Assembly: GCA_947650285.1 (NCBI GenBank)
Contig: CANTFL010001327.1
Coordinates: 248,001-312,000, forward strand
Origin: Hyaloperonospora brassicae
Taxonomy: Eukaryota; Oomycota; Peronosporomycetes; Peronosporales; Peronosporaceae
Reading direction: 5' to 3'
DNA length: 64,000 bases
The first letter of the stretch is position 1. Each line of letters opens with the position of its first letter. This document shows, piece after piece, positions 30,112 to 42,929 of this stretch. The notes under the pieces are model-generated. The model had not been told where the DNA came from, did not search any database, and worked only from the letters and a program-made list of their open reading frames with translations. Made by a program: the position numbers and the translations under genes.

Positions 30112-31517
30112 ATTGGGATGCTTGTTAACCGAGTCAACGCATTCACGAGCGACCAATGCCATTTATTGTTGTCGTCAATCAGAGCCGACCTCAGATTTGT
30201 AGTCGATGTCTTTTAGCCTGACGTAATGAACTGACTGACCTAGTCTTCAAGCAGCAGCGTTGGCTACATCTGCTATTTCTCGATCCCGTTTGCTCGTCGC
30301 TTCTGGACCGGATTTGCAAGTTTTGATGCCGAGATCCGCGTGTCGGTAATTCTGCTGCCTTCGTCAATCATAATACTTACTTTGTGGTCGAAACAAGCAA
30401 GTCGGAACAGCATCAGCATGCTGGTGGGCGGATTCGACAGAGCCCGACATACGGCGCAGCTCATATGGCAGCTTATCCGAACCATGTCATAGCTGGTGTA
30501 AAGCAAGCTTTACTGCAAGCAATTTGCAAATTGTCTTGCAAACGCACATGACAGATACGATGAAAACAAACACCTTTGATGATGTGGCTTCGCTGCGCCA
30601 TGTATGCCCCTTATCGGTAGCAAAAACGACCCTGCGGTGGCCCCGATGCTGTGAAGGTATACCCACGCACAACGGCACTTCCTTGGTCAGCGTATTCCAC
30701 GCATCTTTTACAACTTGAAATGGCTTTCAGTGTTATGCAGCAAGAATGACCCTCAACACCGTACCAACGCTGACAATTGTCCATGACGTATGCTAGCTTT
30801 CGTCTCGTCTTATTGCTGTTGCTCAGATTTGACGAAGCATGCGTTCGACTTTCGAGCATGCCGTGTATTTGTTTGCATTCGATTGTGACCACCTAGCTAC
30901 CTATAGTACGCTTTTCAGAGGAGCATCAAAAGCACACCAACTCTGAAGTCGCATCAACTGATGTTACGAATGCAAGGATTGCGTACTTTCCTAGTAGCGG
31001 AATTGAGCTGAGAGCACAGCTCGGACTACAATTTTGTCGTATTATGTAGGTGCGCATGATTCAATAAGCTGGCGAAGGTTTTCATGACGACACTAGTACA
31101 ACATGCCGCTACATGTTCTGGCAGGATCCTCATATCACAATCGTCTCTGCTGCATGTCAGCGACACGATAACTATCGGGACCGGTACCCTTGGATGCAAA
31201 ACTGACGCTGTCAAAAGTCACGCGGGATGAACTTCGAGTCGCAGACTGACATTATGCGACGAAAACTAGCATAAGTCTGGTGAACATGTATTTGCTTGCT
31301 TTCCTACTCGGCAACCATGGCTCTCGCACTTCGATTACAACATGCAGTACCGGATTAGCCATGAGCGCAGCAGTAGGAGCTCGCGAGTCGGGAGCGAGGC
31401 TCGCGTAACTCATCGATGTCGTGAGTCGAGAAGCACGTACATAAGCACGACAGCCATCCCATTCTCATCCGCACTGTACTGCGGTCCGCCGAGAGATAGA
31501 AACAAAAGCAACGCTCC
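30112..31517. other. Intergenic region between the PX gene and RAB18
   Basis: The two genes converge here. Only short unbiased frames occur; no RNA gene, repeat or transposon fragment is recognised. Confidence 0.5.
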
Positions 31518-32562
<1,045 letters not shown>

Positions 32563-32983
32563 TGCGCCAGGAGCTGCACGACAGCGACTCAACACACGTT
32601 GTAAGCACAAGAAACACAAGAAACAAAAGCGACGCCTTCGAAGGCTCTAAACGACAGCAAATCACGGGGACAATATTTCGCGCGCGAGCGACTGAGCTGC
32701 CGTGACACGGGGACACCTACCACAGGTTTACCTGCTGGAAAAGGGTAGTGCGAGGGAGAGCACGCGGAGACTCGACAGCGCGTTCCCGTACTGTTTCGCC
32801 CGTGAAGCTGCTGCTGCTGCTGCTGCCGGGCGTAGTGGTATTTATTTGTCTCTTGTCCGACTCGACGAGCGACGGGGTCCATGTTTTTGGCCAATCAGAT
32901 GGACACAGTCGGACCCGGATGATGGATGTCTTCTCCTATGTTTTCGGCTGCGGGGGGCTAACATTCGCATACAAAAATCCGTA
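32563..32983. promoter_or_regulatory. Bidirectional promoter region, RAB18 / PAC3-like
   Basis: The 421 bp between the two divergent start codons contain a GCGCGCGAGCG-type GC-rich patch and a CTGCTGCTG run. No discrete motif is called. Shared regulation is inferred from the geometry only. Confidence 0.4.
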
Positions 32984-33671
32984 ATGTTACGTGATGGTGG
33001 TACCCACACGGCGCACTCCATAGAGCCAGCGAAGCTGCGCACGAGGACGGACAGAAAGGTACGGCATGTATCATGAACGACGAAACACAAACGCCGTACT
33101 GTGCACTGACGAGCGTTGTTTGGCGACACAGGAGATCAACGGGGTTTCAACAGATCTCGCCGTCACGATCTTCGCTGACCGCGTGTTCATCGCTGTGACT
33201 CAACTCGGGACCTTTGGCACACTCGTACACATCAGGGTCTACCCATTTTAGCGCCAATAGCACTAGCTGATGATTGTGTGCATAATTGCTGCTATTGCAG
33301 ATCGAGGCACGGCAGAAAGAATCAATCAGCGGCAAGCTCCAGCCGGACATCCATGTTCGTCTCGGACGGCGGGACGATCCGCTGTTATTGGTGTATGCCA
33401 GGCAGTTCCTGGAGCATTTTGGGTAGGTGGTCTTTTGAAAAGGAAGCGACGAATATGTGCAGTGCAAGTGATTGGAAGGTCTCATGGATTGTTGCGTGGT
33501 CTACAACTGATACGCAGTGCTCCTGTCGGCTTGCCGGTCCTGGCAGCTGTTGGTCTGAAGGACCGGTCATCGGAAACCTTCGAAGCTGTTTTGCAGAGTG
33601 TTAAAGATCTTGTTAGCCAGTCCCAAGATGCACAGGATCAGCGTGGCGCGCAGCCCGCTCGACCCACGTGA
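32984..33671 (+). CDS. Proteasome assembly chaperone 3-like protein (PAC3/PSMG3)
   Basis: Four exons (32984-33058, 33132-33236, 33301-33422, 33518-33671) join in phase to 151 aa, the PSMG3 size. The signature is the first beta layer, EINGVSTDLAVTIFADRVFI, then AVTQLGTFGTLV, closely following the PAC3 pattern of F..R...VVTQ.GK.GTL. Later come a short DDPLLLVYARQFLEH segment and a hydrophobic strand, VGLPVLAAVGLKD, before the C-terminal helix. PAC3 with PAC4 guides assembly of the proteasome alpha ring. The first exon was chosen because its GTACGG donor joins in phase. The exact donor of exon 2 (33236 or six codons earlier) is uncertain. Confidence 0.8.
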
Positions 33672-36600
33672 AGCGAATACGATGTTGCGTAGCACTTTGT
33701 GTGCCAAAGGTTGGCACAGCATGTGCTGTCGTAAGCTACGTGCTGTCTTTGGGATCTATCCACAACTTTGGAACCACGAAACTTGAAGCTGGTGGTGCTA
33801 CGCAATAGCTCTATAATCAAGAAAGCCGCATTCTATTCCTCTGTCACTTGAAGTGCATGAGCTAACAAACGAGCGCCACCAACGTAGTGTATCTGCCCTA
33901 TACACTAATCTTTGCCGGCGAAAGTGTTGGCTGCGCTCGATGCGGACTCGTACGCATTCGACACGTGCTGTCAAGGTATCTCTTTTACAATTGAGTGGTA
34001 TTTGTGAAACGCCTTCGTAAGTACTCCAAGACAAAATAGACAAACTCGTTCAATTTCATTGTATACCGGCTTGCGACCTCGTATCATCAAGTAAAGATCG
34101 CAAGTTCCGCTACTTAAAGCGATCAATTACAACCAGTACTTGTATGGCACACAGTTGCCAACAAAATCGTCCGCACTGCGTCTGTAGCCTATTGCACGAT
34201 GTGATCCAAGAACATGTAGTCCTTACCTGCTTTACATATTTAGACATGGCTGTCATATTCATCTGGATATGTTTGGCGATTTTAAAGAAGTTCGTACTGC
34301 GTATCACAATCTCTGCTCACTTCGGCAGGCTCAATACTCATCGTGAACTTAATGAGAAGTTTTCGACTACGTGTTTCATTAGCATTGAGTGGTGCAGCTG
34401 CATCGCGATTTGTCAGTTGTGGATCCACTCGGCAGTTTCAAAAAGCTATAACCCCTCTCTGATCATTCGTACGGTCCACAGATCAATTAAACTCAAGGGG
34501 ATATCTAAAACGCGCCACAAGATCAAAAATAGAAACGCACCAAGTAATCAGAAGAGTGCACCACAAGATGAAGACAATAAATGTTGAGGCAAATTATGAA
34601 ATAGGGATACACCGTTGATATTCACAATATGATCAAATATGCACGTACCTGAGATCCATGAATGGATACCGATTTGTTTAATGATGCTCGTAGAGTTTTA
34701 GGAGTAAAGTGTGAACACGAGCCAATGATTTGAATGTGCCAGGTCAATTTTTATGTCCACCGATCACAAAGTTTACAACATAAAGTTTTTGACACGCCAG
34801 AACATTTGCCACTGGATACAAGAACTCTAGATACAAGCTTCATCCTTCAATGTCCTCGCACGTATAGCCTCACAAAAAGCTACGTGTATGAAGTCTTCGA
34901 CTCCATTGCCCATTGTGCGTGTATGATCTCTGCACACGAAAGTCGCTACTGGACCTCTCAGGATCAGGAGTCTTTTATCCAAAAACCGAGACACAACGAA
35001 CTGGAGCTAACAAGATTCTGGGAACTGCTATAAAATGTACTAGACCAATCAAAAATAGAAACATGCACCACAAGATGAAAGAAGAAAGTACTGCATCAAA
35101 TAATCAAGAGCGAAAAAACATACACCGCTACGTATACTACAAGACACAATGTACACATACCACGGATCATCCATGTACACCCACGTCGATCTTCATCCCA
35201 TCTCAAATATCACCAAACCTTGCAGTTTTCGCCGACAGTCATTTTGCAAGTAGCAGTAGGAGCATGACGCTTCAAGCGTAACCTGACCTTGATTTTATCG
35301 TGCAATGGCAAGGTCGTGATGATTTTATCGCTTGTTCACAGGCCTTGCTGGTTTGGTGTTGATTCATATGCAGCCGTAGCGTTTGCGGTGTCGTTGAATG
35401 CGGAGGTAAGGAGACAGCGTAGGATCAGAATGGCGCGCAAGAATGATACAAAGTATACATAGGGTGCGACGCAAGGCTGCAATAGACAACGAGTAATCAA
35501 AAACAGCAGAGCAGACATTGTACTGGAGATTCGACAGGAGCTTTGCAATGCTACTACAGGTGGTCACGCAATGCTTGTGAACACGCCGTGCGGAAAGCAC
35601 GGTGCTAGAGCGCACAATGCCGATGGAAGCGTTATGGTTGTCGCAGAAACGAAGCTGCTCTGGAGGTAGTGATGTAGGTCTTGATCTACATATTGCTGAT
35701 GGATGCTATGGAAATAGGTGCAGTATTTCCATTGGCAGTGGAGGACACCATGCATACAACCGTAGGTACCTCGGTCCACGTCTGACGCGTAGCAAATATA
35801 CCGACACTTCAGAATGCTACATTCTTAGCACAGCCAATCTGCTTGTGAAACACAGGGAGAGGAATGCTCGTGTCGTAGAGTTAATGCATCCTGTGGCGGA
35901 AAAGAAAAGGTGCTCGCGTGTGAGCAACATCCTTGGTGCAAGAATCAGTAATCAATGAATACAACAAAGATTCTACATCACTCTGCCACCGGGAATCCTC
36001 GATCTCTTTCGATTGATCTGACAGTTGTATGTAAATAATCGATCTAGTCGATCTGTTTCGTGTCGGCTTGAGTATGCGTGTATTCGATAGTGTTTATATT
36101 TGGTCCATTGTTTATTTTTCGACTAGTTGTTGTAGTTCATTTCTCATCGTGTAGTGCAGTAGATCTGTTATGGTCTTTGCATTTCTGTCTTTACATCTTG
36201 TGGTGCATTGTTTTCGTGATTACCTGGTGGGCTTTTTCATATCCCCAAATCATGGTCGAATACTGGCACCATCTGCTTGAATTACACCCGCTGCTGCTCT
36301 ATTGAACATGAATGCAAGAAAGAACGTGACTTCAGGCCGCTGTCCGCGATACCCCCGTGATAGTATTCGATCAGTTGGTAGCCCCGCACGATACTAGCAC
36401 TGTACTAGACTCCATATCCTATCGTCGGAGCACGTAGATGCTAGAGCAAGCCAAAGCATGGTAGTATCTGGTTCCCATTTAGCTCTGCGCACGCTGAACC
36501 ACCGGTGTCTGCATCGTACGAGAGACCATAATCCGATAAACATGACCAGACGCTCTTGGAAGAAGACCCGAAAGCAAGTGTTGCTGGCTGTAACATGTGG

Positions 36601-37674
36601 ACCACCCAAGTACCGACCAGCTCCAATGCTTTGATACTCGTTCTGGCTCTTGACGAGCCAAAGTCTCATCATTCGGAAGTAAAAGTATCGCCAACACAAC
36701 GAAATTCGAGCTGCCGCGTCCATAAAACGGAGCATCGACCCACATGTTCTCCGTACTATTTTATTTACACACGTGCTCGTGAGCACGCCTGTGTGGTCCG
36801 TTTGTTCACGGAATCAGGACAAGCGCTATTTAGCAGTCGACGGACGGATAAGACTCGTGAAGCTGAAAGCAAACGTTTGCGAGGTAATGCACAACGGAGT
36901 CAGTTCATCACGATCAATTTGAAAGGGCCATTTCCATCGCTGTCATGTAAGCTGCAGGGTTATCTCCTTGGATCACAAGCCGTATACATTCAGCACGACA
37001 AGCAGAACGAGCGACCAGTTGCGATGCAAATGAAGAACAGAGAGCGAAACGTGAAGTAATGTCAGCAACTGGAGCCCTTTCCGATTTGCTCAGTAGTCGC
37101 ACTTGTCACAGCTCACCGATCCGGGTCCAGGACTATTGCACAAACTCTACGAGGGTCGCGTAGAAGAAAACCTGGTGAGAGGTTATACAACGCTACGAGC
37201 AGAGTGGGCGCATGGGCTCATAGCTGCATTACAAGCTGATGGAGGGTCTGTCTTCTCTCGCAACGCAGAAACGTGTGCACCACAGAGATCAATCGTCAAT
37301 ATCTGATAGCTGCAGATGGATCGACCATGACGCACTCTCGCCGTCGCTGCGTTTCTCCGTGGAAGATACGTCTTGGTCTCTCTGGATCCGTTGGGTATTC
37401 CCGACCAATGAAGTGGTCATACTTTATGAGCAGCCAGCCAATCCAGTCGCTTTCATTTTATAACTTGTGCGCTGGATGCGATCCTCAGTGCAAATCAGGG
37501 ATGCGACGTTGAAGTTGCGCCTTAACGGCTACGCCCAATGAAGATCGATCGATAGGTGACGCTACCAGCGAAGAAGGCGCAATCTACAATTTGTCAGCTC
37601 GTTCACACACAGCCTCCTTCGCCCCGTGGAGATCGCGAGCACGTGCCCAACCAGCGACCGCTCTCCAAGTTGAC
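33672..37674. other. 4-kb gene-poor, AT-richer island
   Basis: No supported gene. Short fragments recur, such as CAAAAATAGAAAC and CACCACAAGATGAA near 34520-34570 and again near 35045-35080, which suggests old duplicated or transposed material. Minus-strand frames at 36.4-36.8 kb have faint retroelement character (see separate entry). Composition differs visibly from the blocks on both sides. Confidence 0.5.
36441..36745 (-). mobile_element. Possible Ty1/copia RNase H remnant
   Basis: A minus-strand frame contains SDYGLSYDADTGGSACAE, which resembles the block of copia RNase H where a GLxY motif precedes the DADWAG region. Neighbouring frames are broken and no terminal repeats are found. This is a weak resemblance by eye only. 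Confidence 0.2.
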
Positions 37675-38026
37675 ATGTCGAACACCTCTTCCGTTGATCA
37701 TGGTACGTTGCCACGCTGTAAGGTGCCCTCGTAGCGTGTGCGGAATATTGACCGTCCGTCCGTCCCCCCTGTCGCATGTGCACCCACGGCTAGATTCGCC
37801 CACCAAGTCCGAGTGCCTGGAGCTGTTCCGGTCGTTGAAGAACAAGGACGAGCTCTCGCGCTCTTGCAAGGAGATCATGCAGATGATCACAGCCAACGAC
37901 AAGGGCGTCATGGAGAACGATCCACTGAACACTCACGGCAGCAGGAGGACCCGTGGTGGAATCAGCCACGCTGCGCTACAGCGTCGCTTCACGGGCAAGA
38001 TGTCGGGCGGCAGCCTCTCGGGCTAG
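37675..38026 (+). CDS. 86-aa conserved-looking small protein
   Basis: Two exons (37675-37702, 37794-38026) separated by a 91-bp GTACGT/CTAG intron give 86 aa. The sequence starts MSNTSSVDHDSPTKSE, continues through a helix (LELFRSLKNKDELSRSCKEI, then MQMITANDKG) and ends in a basic, glycine/serine-rich tail (RRTRGGISHAALQRRFTGK...). GC-rich third positions and clean splicing make it a likely real gene. It has no signal peptide, membrane segment or zinc motif. I do not recognise the family. Confidence 0.6.
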
Positions 38027-38420
38027 GCAGCTGTTGACAGAAGGGAGGTCGAGTCGAGCCGCGTTTACCACGTTGGAACGTGAGTGCACGCGCTCCCGAG
38101 TGTCGTGTCGTCACGACGGAAGCTGAACGCATTGCACGCACTGATACTCGTACCTCTTGAAAAAGGTCACGTCGATGAATGTGATTTGTAAGCCATTGAC
38201 CAATAAACGTACTTTGAAGCACTCCCTCCCTAAGATAAAGTCCCGTTGACCCATCGAAACGCATACACGACAGCGATAAACACTCTGGGACCATGGATCT
38301 CATTTAAAAATGCGCAGGAAACACAAATCACAATTTCTGGTCCTCACCTCTTCAAAAGATGGGTCTTTTTTCCTTGCCACTCAATTCCATCCATCCACAA
38401 TCGACGATCGATTGATCGAC
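38027..38420. promoter_or_regulatory. Upstream region of the ERA gene
   Basis: The stretch contains CACTCAATTCCATCC at about 38378-38392, an initiator-like sequence about 30-40 bp before the ATG at 38421. No gene is present between. Confidence 0.35.
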
Positions 38421-40085
38421 ATGGAGCTGCTGGTCCGTCGCGCGGCGTCGGCGCGCGCACTAGCGCCTGGCCACGTCCTCGTGGCCACCTACCGCTCGAA
38501 GCGTAGCCAAGCGAAGCGTGACGCTGCTCGAGGTGAAAGCAGAGACGTTCCGCTTGCCAACGAGACGAAGAAAACACGAAGAGACCAGCGTCGAGTGCAT
38601 CGCAAGAGCGATCGTCATGTCGCTGGCTTGCCCACAGAGAAGCTGAAGCGTCCGACGCTGCAGGACATCGACCAAGAGTGGGCGAAGATGCGTGTACGCA
38701 CCATGACCGTCCCGCCTGCCGTGATGCCGGCACGCGCGCGCAAAGAGATTGAGAACAAGCGACGTATGCGGCGTCTTGGGCTGCTACCGGACGATCCCGA
38801 AGGAGACAATGATGATGGTATGATCGGCTTTGACCCGCGTAATGTGGGATTCGTGGGTCGTCGACAGCCGTACAATCATGAGGCGGCCGAGTCGGACTAT
38901 CGCAGCAGTAGTCGACCGTCCAGGGCCGAGAAGGAGGCGGACGCAGAAAGGTACCGACTGACAGGACGGCTTCCAGCGAGACGCCCTGTGTCCAGAAAGG
39001 ATAAGCAGTTTACGAACATTCAGTTAGCACCGGACAATGTCGTGGAACGCGAGTTTTTGATTCCCGATGAGCCCGCGTGCCCCAAGGCCTTGGACCTAGC
39101 AGTTATTGGTCGGCCGAATGCAGGCAAGTCTTCAATCATGAACAGTTTGCTGAACGTCACGGTGTCAGCTGTGTCGCCCAAGTACAATACGACGCGGGAC
39201 CGTGTCCTGGGTATTTTTACAGCTGGTGATGCGCAGCTCTCGTTCTACGATACGCCTGGACTAATTAAACCGAAGGAAACACATGAGTATGTACAGACGC
39301 TTGTGACGGCGGCAGCGGAGACACTGCAGGGGGTAGATTTGTCTATACTGGTGGTAGACTCGGTGAAGCGACTCGATGAGTCGGCTTTGCATGCGCTGGA
39401 AAAGGTTCTGACGACATCAGCGCAAGTGTGCTCGCCGACAATGCTCGTAATGAACAAGGTTGACCTCGTTGGGCAGCGGGAGAGAATGAACTTAGAGATG
39501 AAAGTGAAGGAGGTGTCGCAGATGATAGAAGAAATCTACGAGAAACACTACGACGCCGACGGAGCGTCTTTGTCGATCGACCCACTCGCTTACATTGGTG
39601 AGAACAGTATCAAGGTCTCGGCGCTGAAGGGCATAGGGATGGATCGCTTGCGAAAGACCCTGCTTTCGCTGGCGGTTGATCGCCCTTGGAGTTACCACTC
39701 GTCCATGCATTCCGATCTGTCGGATTTGGACTTGGTGACTGAGATCATTCGCGAGAAGCTCTTTTGCCGGTTCAATAAGGAACTGCCGTATACATTTGAG
39801 CAGGAAAACGTCGGCTGGACCAAGTTCAAGGACAAGAGCGTCCGCATTGACCAAGACATTTTTGTACGTTGTTGCTTTGTTTGTGTATCATGTACTTGTT
39901 CTCACATTGATTCTTGTTGCATTGGTGTTTGCCACGTAATGCAGGTACCTGCTGCTCGCATTCGCAAGATGGTAGTCGGACAAAATGGCAATACCATCCG
40001 CTCGGTGGGCATGGCGGCGCGGGACGAGATTGAGCAGCTACTGAAGTGCCACGTGCATTTGTATCTGAACGTCCGCATCCGCTAG
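38421..40085 (+). CDS. ERA-family GTPase with KH domain, probably mitochondrial
   Basis: Two exons (38421-39863, 39945-40085; intron 81 bp) give 527 aa. The GTPase domain shows G1 GRPNAGKS at 230-237, the G2 threonines in YNTTRD, G3 DTPG, and G4 NKVD in LVMNKVDLVG. The C-terminal KH domain carries RKMVVGQNGNTIRSVG, the GxxG-containing RNA-binding loop. Era proteins bind the 3' end of small-subunit rRNA and assist ribosome maturation. A 220-residue N-terminal extension starts MELLVRRAASARALAPG, a likely mitochondrial presequence, and then is basic and low-complexity. That extension is longer than in bacterial Era or human ERAL1. An upstream in-frame start exists, but the ATG at 38421 fits targeting better. 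Confidence 0.9.
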   Translation: MELLVRRAASARALAPGHVLVATYRSKRSQAKRDAARGESRDVPLANETKKTRRDQRRVHRKSDRHVAGLPTEKLKRPTLQDIDQEWAKMRVRTMTVPPAVMPARARKEIENKRRMRRLGLLPDDPEGDNDDGMIGFDPRNVGFVGRRQPYNHEAAESDYRSSSRPSRAEKEADAERYRLTGRLPARRPVSRKDKQFTNIQLAPDNVVEREFLIPDEPACPKALDLAVIGRPNAGKSSIMNSLLNVTVSAVSPKYNTTRDRVLGIFTAGDAQLSFYDTPGLIKPKETHEYVQTLVTAAAETLQGVDLSILVVDSVKRLDESALHALEKVLTTSAQVCSPTMLVMNKVDLVGQRERMNLEMKVKEVSQMIEEIYEKHYDADGASLSIDPLAYIGENSIKVSALKGIGMDRLRKTLLSLAVDRPWSYHSSMHSDLSDLDLVTEIIREKLFCRFNKELPYTFEQENVGWTKFKDKSVRIDQDIFVRCCFVCVSCTCSHIDSCCIGVCHVMQVPAARIRKMVVGQNGNTIRSVGMAARDEIEQLLKCHVHLYLNVRIR

Positions 40086-40660
40086 ACAACCACTCGCTTC
40101 AGCTTTTTTGCAGCAAGCAGAATAGAAGAAACGACAGCCGGCAGCTGCTCGTGTTTGGGTGTAGTTTGTTGCAAGGATAACTAGCACCAATGTGACACGA
40201 CGATAGGCTACTTACGTAGACAAGTTAACGGTGCAAATAGAGCTCGTCGCTGCCGTTATAAATGCAATATATTGCGTGGTGATGACGCGGTCGTTCATTG
40301 GTCTCTACACTGTGGTCCCTGTGAGTTGTCGCAGAGACATTGATAGGATCAGAACATGCCATAGAAGTAAAGGTACTACAACTCGATCGGAGCCCAGTGC
40401 TTTGAAAGGCGTAGCAGCAGCAGCGATGATGATACTGTGGGACCGATCGGACAAACTTCGGTATACATCACCGAAAGTGCCGGCATGTAGCCATGAGTCT
40501 GTTTCTGCAAACTGCAAAATCTACGTCGCTGCACACAGAACTGACCAGAGCTACTCAGACTTAGGTCGTTTCAAACTGTGATCAATTCATCGAAATGGTC
40601 CGAAGAGGGTTTTTTGCGAGGGCTCAAAATCAACTCTGGGCGTTCTAAACAAGTATTGAA
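40086..40660. other. Spacer between ERA and SGT1
   Basis: No supported gene or repeat in 575 bp. It should contain the ERA 3' UTR and the SGT1 promoter. Confidence 0.45.
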
Positions 40661-42011
40661 ATGGAGTTCGCACAAGGGAATGCACTGTATGTAGACGGAG
40701 AGTACGAGGAGGCGGTGGCTTGCTACACGCGCGCACTGGAGGCGCATCCAGACGACGCAGATGCACTGTCCAAGCGTGCCGCAGCGTTTCTGAAGCTGCA
40801 CAAGCCGCACGAGGCCGCAGCCGACGCATCACGAGCGACGAAGTTGAACGCTACACTACCAATGGCGTATATGCGTCACGGGTGGGTCTTTCGAATGCCC
40901 TGTTGTTTCTTGGTGCAGGGTTTGGGCTGACGAGTGGACATGACTACAGCATAGCACTATTTGAGCTGGAAAAGTACGTCGAAGCCAAGCGAGTTTTTCA
41001 GTCTGGCCAAGAGGCAGCAGCGAGTCCGGCGAAGATCGCGCTGATGAAGCAGATTCAGACGTGGATACGCAAGTGCAACGTTGAACTTGCTTGTACGTGG
41101 ATGAGACATGTGTGTGGTTGTGAGCAAGACGTGTGACGTGATTACTGTGGTGTGCCAGGCGACGGAGAAGCAGAGCTCATAGTGCCGGATGAACAGACGG
41201 TTGCAGAGCCGTGCAGCCAAATCGACGCGATAAAAGATGCTCTTTTGCCAGCGAAGCCAACGATTCGGTGAGAGAAGTTCATTTGTAAACGGTGGTGGTG
41301 GAATCCGAGACGTGTCGCTGACGTGCACTGCTAGATATGACTGGTACCAATCAGGGACCCACGTGACGATAGCGATCCTCCAGAAGCAGCTCACGCACGA
41401 CGATGTCAGCGTTACTTTCGAGCCGAGAAAAGTCATCGTCGAGATGAGGCTGCATGGGGAGTGGACGGAGGCACTGAATGAGGCTCTTTTCGCCGAAGTT
41501 GTGCCCGAAAGGAGCGCATACAAGGTCATGGGCGCGAAAGTGGAGCTGAAGCTCGAGAAAAAGTGCAGCGGCGTGCACTGGAACAAGCTCGAGAAAGCTG
41601 TGCATCAGTCAAGTGCGCAAATCATTGCCGGCCTTGCCGCTGTTTCCGAGACAAAGTGCCAGCACGTAGCGCGTCCGTACGCGAGCAGCCGTGACTGGAA
41701 TCAGATCGAAAAAGCCATTAGCGACGAGCTAGAGGCAGAGAAACCAGATGGCGAGAAAGCGATGCAGCAGCTGTTTTGCGATATCTACGCCAAGGCCGAC
41801 GAGAACACGCGCAAGGCGATGAACAAGTCTTTTGTGCGTCCAGCTCGCTACTGTGGTGTACGTGGTCGCTACTGCAGTGTCCAAACTAACGTAATTTGTC
41901 GACGCTGTGCTTGTCTCATTGGTGCAGCAAACATCGGGCGGCACAGTGCTCTCGACCAACTGGAAAGAGGTGTCCAGCAAGGATTATGAACAGGAGCGAC
42001 CCGCGGCTTGA
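40661..42011 (+). CDS. SGT1: SGT1 co-chaperone (TPR-CS-SGS)
   Basis: Five exons (40661-40881, 40950-41092, 41159-41267, 41335-41833, 41928-42011) join in phase to 351 aa. Residues 1 to about 105 are TPR repeats (ALYVDGEYEEAVACYTRALE). The CS domain begins at YDWYQSGTHVTI near 159, and the SGS domain runs from about residue 265 (RDWNQIEK) to the end and includes KSFQTSGGTVLSTNWKEV. SGT1 bridges HSP90 with SCF ubiquitin ligases and kinetochore assembly factors. In plants it is a central immunity co-chaperone; this copy is the organism's own. Introns are 66-94 bp. The gene is intact. Confidence 0.95.
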
Positions 42012-42190
42012 ACACAAACACACGAGCAAAAAGAGTGGGTGGGTGGGTGGGTCGGGTGGGTGTGTCTGTTTTTCCACCTCTTGATTCGATGGTAAAACCC
42101 ACCTCGACCCGTTTCTATTTCTAACGAGCCACTGGATCCCACGCCTCGATCGCCTTCACAATTATTAATTGTCGTTTTCCTATTTATCGA

Positions 42191-42929
42191 ATGTCGACGT
42201 CTGCGGCCGACCGCGACGCCTCTGGCAGTAGCAGCAGCAGCGTCACCGACAGCGGCAGCGACGAGTCGACGCCGCCCCAGTCGCCCGCACCGCCCGGCGC
42301 TGCTTCGAAACGCGCTGCTGCACTGCCGTCCGCGTCGTCGTCGTCGCTGTCCCCTCCCCGTAACGTGCCCGCCCGTCGCCCGTCCGTCGCCCCTGTCGGT
42401 CGTCAAGCAGCGATCCACGCGACGCCTACGGCCCCACGACGGAAACGGAAAGCTGCGTCGCCTCGTCAACGCGTCGATGCGAGTGCGACGGCTGCGCTCG
42501 TGAAGCGAAGAAGGAGACCGGGCGAAGGCGCTCTCCGCGAGATCCGACTGCTGCAGCGCTCGACGAAGCTGCTGCTGCGGAAGTTGCCGTTCGCACGTGT
42601 GGTGCGGGAGATCCAGACGGAGTTCACAGGCGTCGGCTATCGCTGGCAGGCCGAGGCTCTCTTGGCGCTGCAAGAAGCAGCGGAGACGTACCTCGTGCGC
42701 ACGTTTGAAGACGCGTACGTGAGAGAGAGCGAGTGGGGCGTTTGCATCGACCGAACTCGAACGCCGTGACAGCTCACGGATTTTTTGTGTGTGTTGTGTC
42801 GTGTGGTTCTCTGTGCTCGGAAATGGGTGCAGGAACTTGTGTGCTATCCATGGGAAGCGCGTGACGCTGCAGGTCAAGGACATTCAGCTGTCTTTGCGGA
42901 TCCGCGGGATTCGGCCCACGGCCTCGTAA
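42191..42929 (+). CDS. CENPA: Centromeric histone H3 variant (CENP-A/CenH3)
   Basis: Two exons (42191-42714, 42833-42929; intron 118 bp) give 206 aa. The histone-fold core starts about residue 110 ([20 protein letters not shown]) and ends [17 protein letters not shown]. Three features separate it from canonical H3: a long divergent tail of about 108 residues rich in Ser, Pro, Ala and Arg; one extra residue in loop 1 between REI and ALQEA; and Trp-Gln-Ala ([13 protein letters not shown]) where H3 has Phe-Gln-Ser. These are hallmarks of CENP-A, which marks centromeric nucleosomes and seeds the kinetochore. The gene lies 180 bp after SGT1, on the same strand. Confidence 0.93.
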
